Shown here piece after piece: positions 5,490-5,569 of a stretch of DNA of 5,569 nt. The notes under the pieces are model-generated. The model was given only the letters and a program-made list of their open reading frames with translations, was not told the origin of the DNA and did not search any database. Made by a program: the position numbers and the translations under genes. Position 1 is the first letter of the stretch, and every line of letters begins with the position of its first letter. Origin of the DNA: Nitrospirota bacterium (GTDB lineage: Bacteria > Nitrospirota > Nitrospiria > Nitrospirales > Nitrospiraceae); assembly GCA_020028195.1 (NCBI GenBank), contig JAHWYE010000129.1:1-5569 (forward strand). Reading direction: 5' to 3'.

Positions 5490-5569
5490 GTGAGCAAGGC
5501 GCGCGAGACGCTCGATGCAATCCAGGTCCTGCGTGACGATTTCCGCAGCCGCCTGGAAGTCTTTTACGC
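5490..5569 (+). CDS. Unrecognised protein, N-terminal fragment
   Basis: An open frame starts at GTG 5490 and runs off the window after 26 full codons. The peptide is MSKARETLDAIQVLRDDF followed by RSRLEVFYA, a charged, amphipathic helical N-terminus without a signal peptide, so a cytoplasmic protein is likely. GAAGG (5479-5483) lies 6 nt before the GTG, and an in-frame TGA at 5478-5480 excludes an upstream start. A promoter candidate lies at 5430-5458. These three signals agree on a real gene start, but the fragment is too short to assign a family. Confidence 0.6.
   Translation, partial: MSKARETLDAIQVLRDDFRSRLEVFY

Noticed and set aside
4886..5536. 216-codon plus-strand frame opposite the small lipoprotein
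   Set aside because: The minus-strand lipoprotein has a signal peptide, a perfect Shine-Dalgarno and a sensible helical sequence. The plus frame is Leu-rich complement sequence that runs through the intergenic region and both sets of signals.
1..5569. Search for a mobile element, defence island, CRISPR array or RNA gene
   Set aside because: No transposase, integrase, nuclease, regular spaced repeat, or tRNA/rRNA-like segment is visible; gene order and codon use look like core chromosome.

Overview
The window reads as ordinary chromosomal DNA from a Gram-negative, GC-rich bacterium. Two probable lipoproteins, a secreted lipocalin-like protein and Shine-Dalgarno-led GTG/TTG starts support this. 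The mix of families resembles what I remember of Nitrospira-type (Nitrospirota) genomes, but that placement is an impression, not something the sequence proves. I see no tRNA, rRNA, CRISPR array, insertion sequence, integrase or phage gene.

Left arm (1-1834, minus strand): a compact operon read right to left. It starts with a stand-alone LON substrate-binding-domain protein (1834-1145). A DrrA-type ABC ATPase follows (1148 or 1145 down to 165), whose start overlaps the LON stop codon. Last is the N-terminus of an ABC-2/DrrB-type permease (102 down to 1, running off the window). The ATPase and permease should form an exporter; the role of the LON-domain protein is unknown. A perfect -35 box and a -10-like box sit so close to the LON start that the message may be leaderless.

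Middle (1986-4851, plus strand): a divergent three-gene operon. It encodes a secreted CrtC/AttH lipocalin-like protein with a TTG start and clear Shine-Dalgarno sequence, a seven-bladed Asp-box beta-propeller that is probably a lipoprotein, and a histidine-phosphatase-superfamily enzyme with a GTG start. The first two are separated by 2 nt and the next pair by 20 nt. A plausible sigma70-type promoter lies at 1932-1960. The first two products are predicted outside the cytoplasm and the third in the cytoplasm, so a shared pathway is not obvious.

Right arm (4877-5569): a small helical, Gln-rich lipoprotein on the minus strand converges on the phosphatase gene. Across a 148-nt divergent intergenic region lies the start of an unrecognised plus-strand gene at 5490, preceded by a good promoter and Shine-Dalgarno sequence and cut off by the window edge.

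The points most worth a second look are an in-frame TGA that separates the permease from a possible coupled upstream start, the Asn in place of the ABC switch histidine, the possible leaderless LON gene, and the uneven Asp-box decay in the propeller. I did not find a convincing new multi-gene system.
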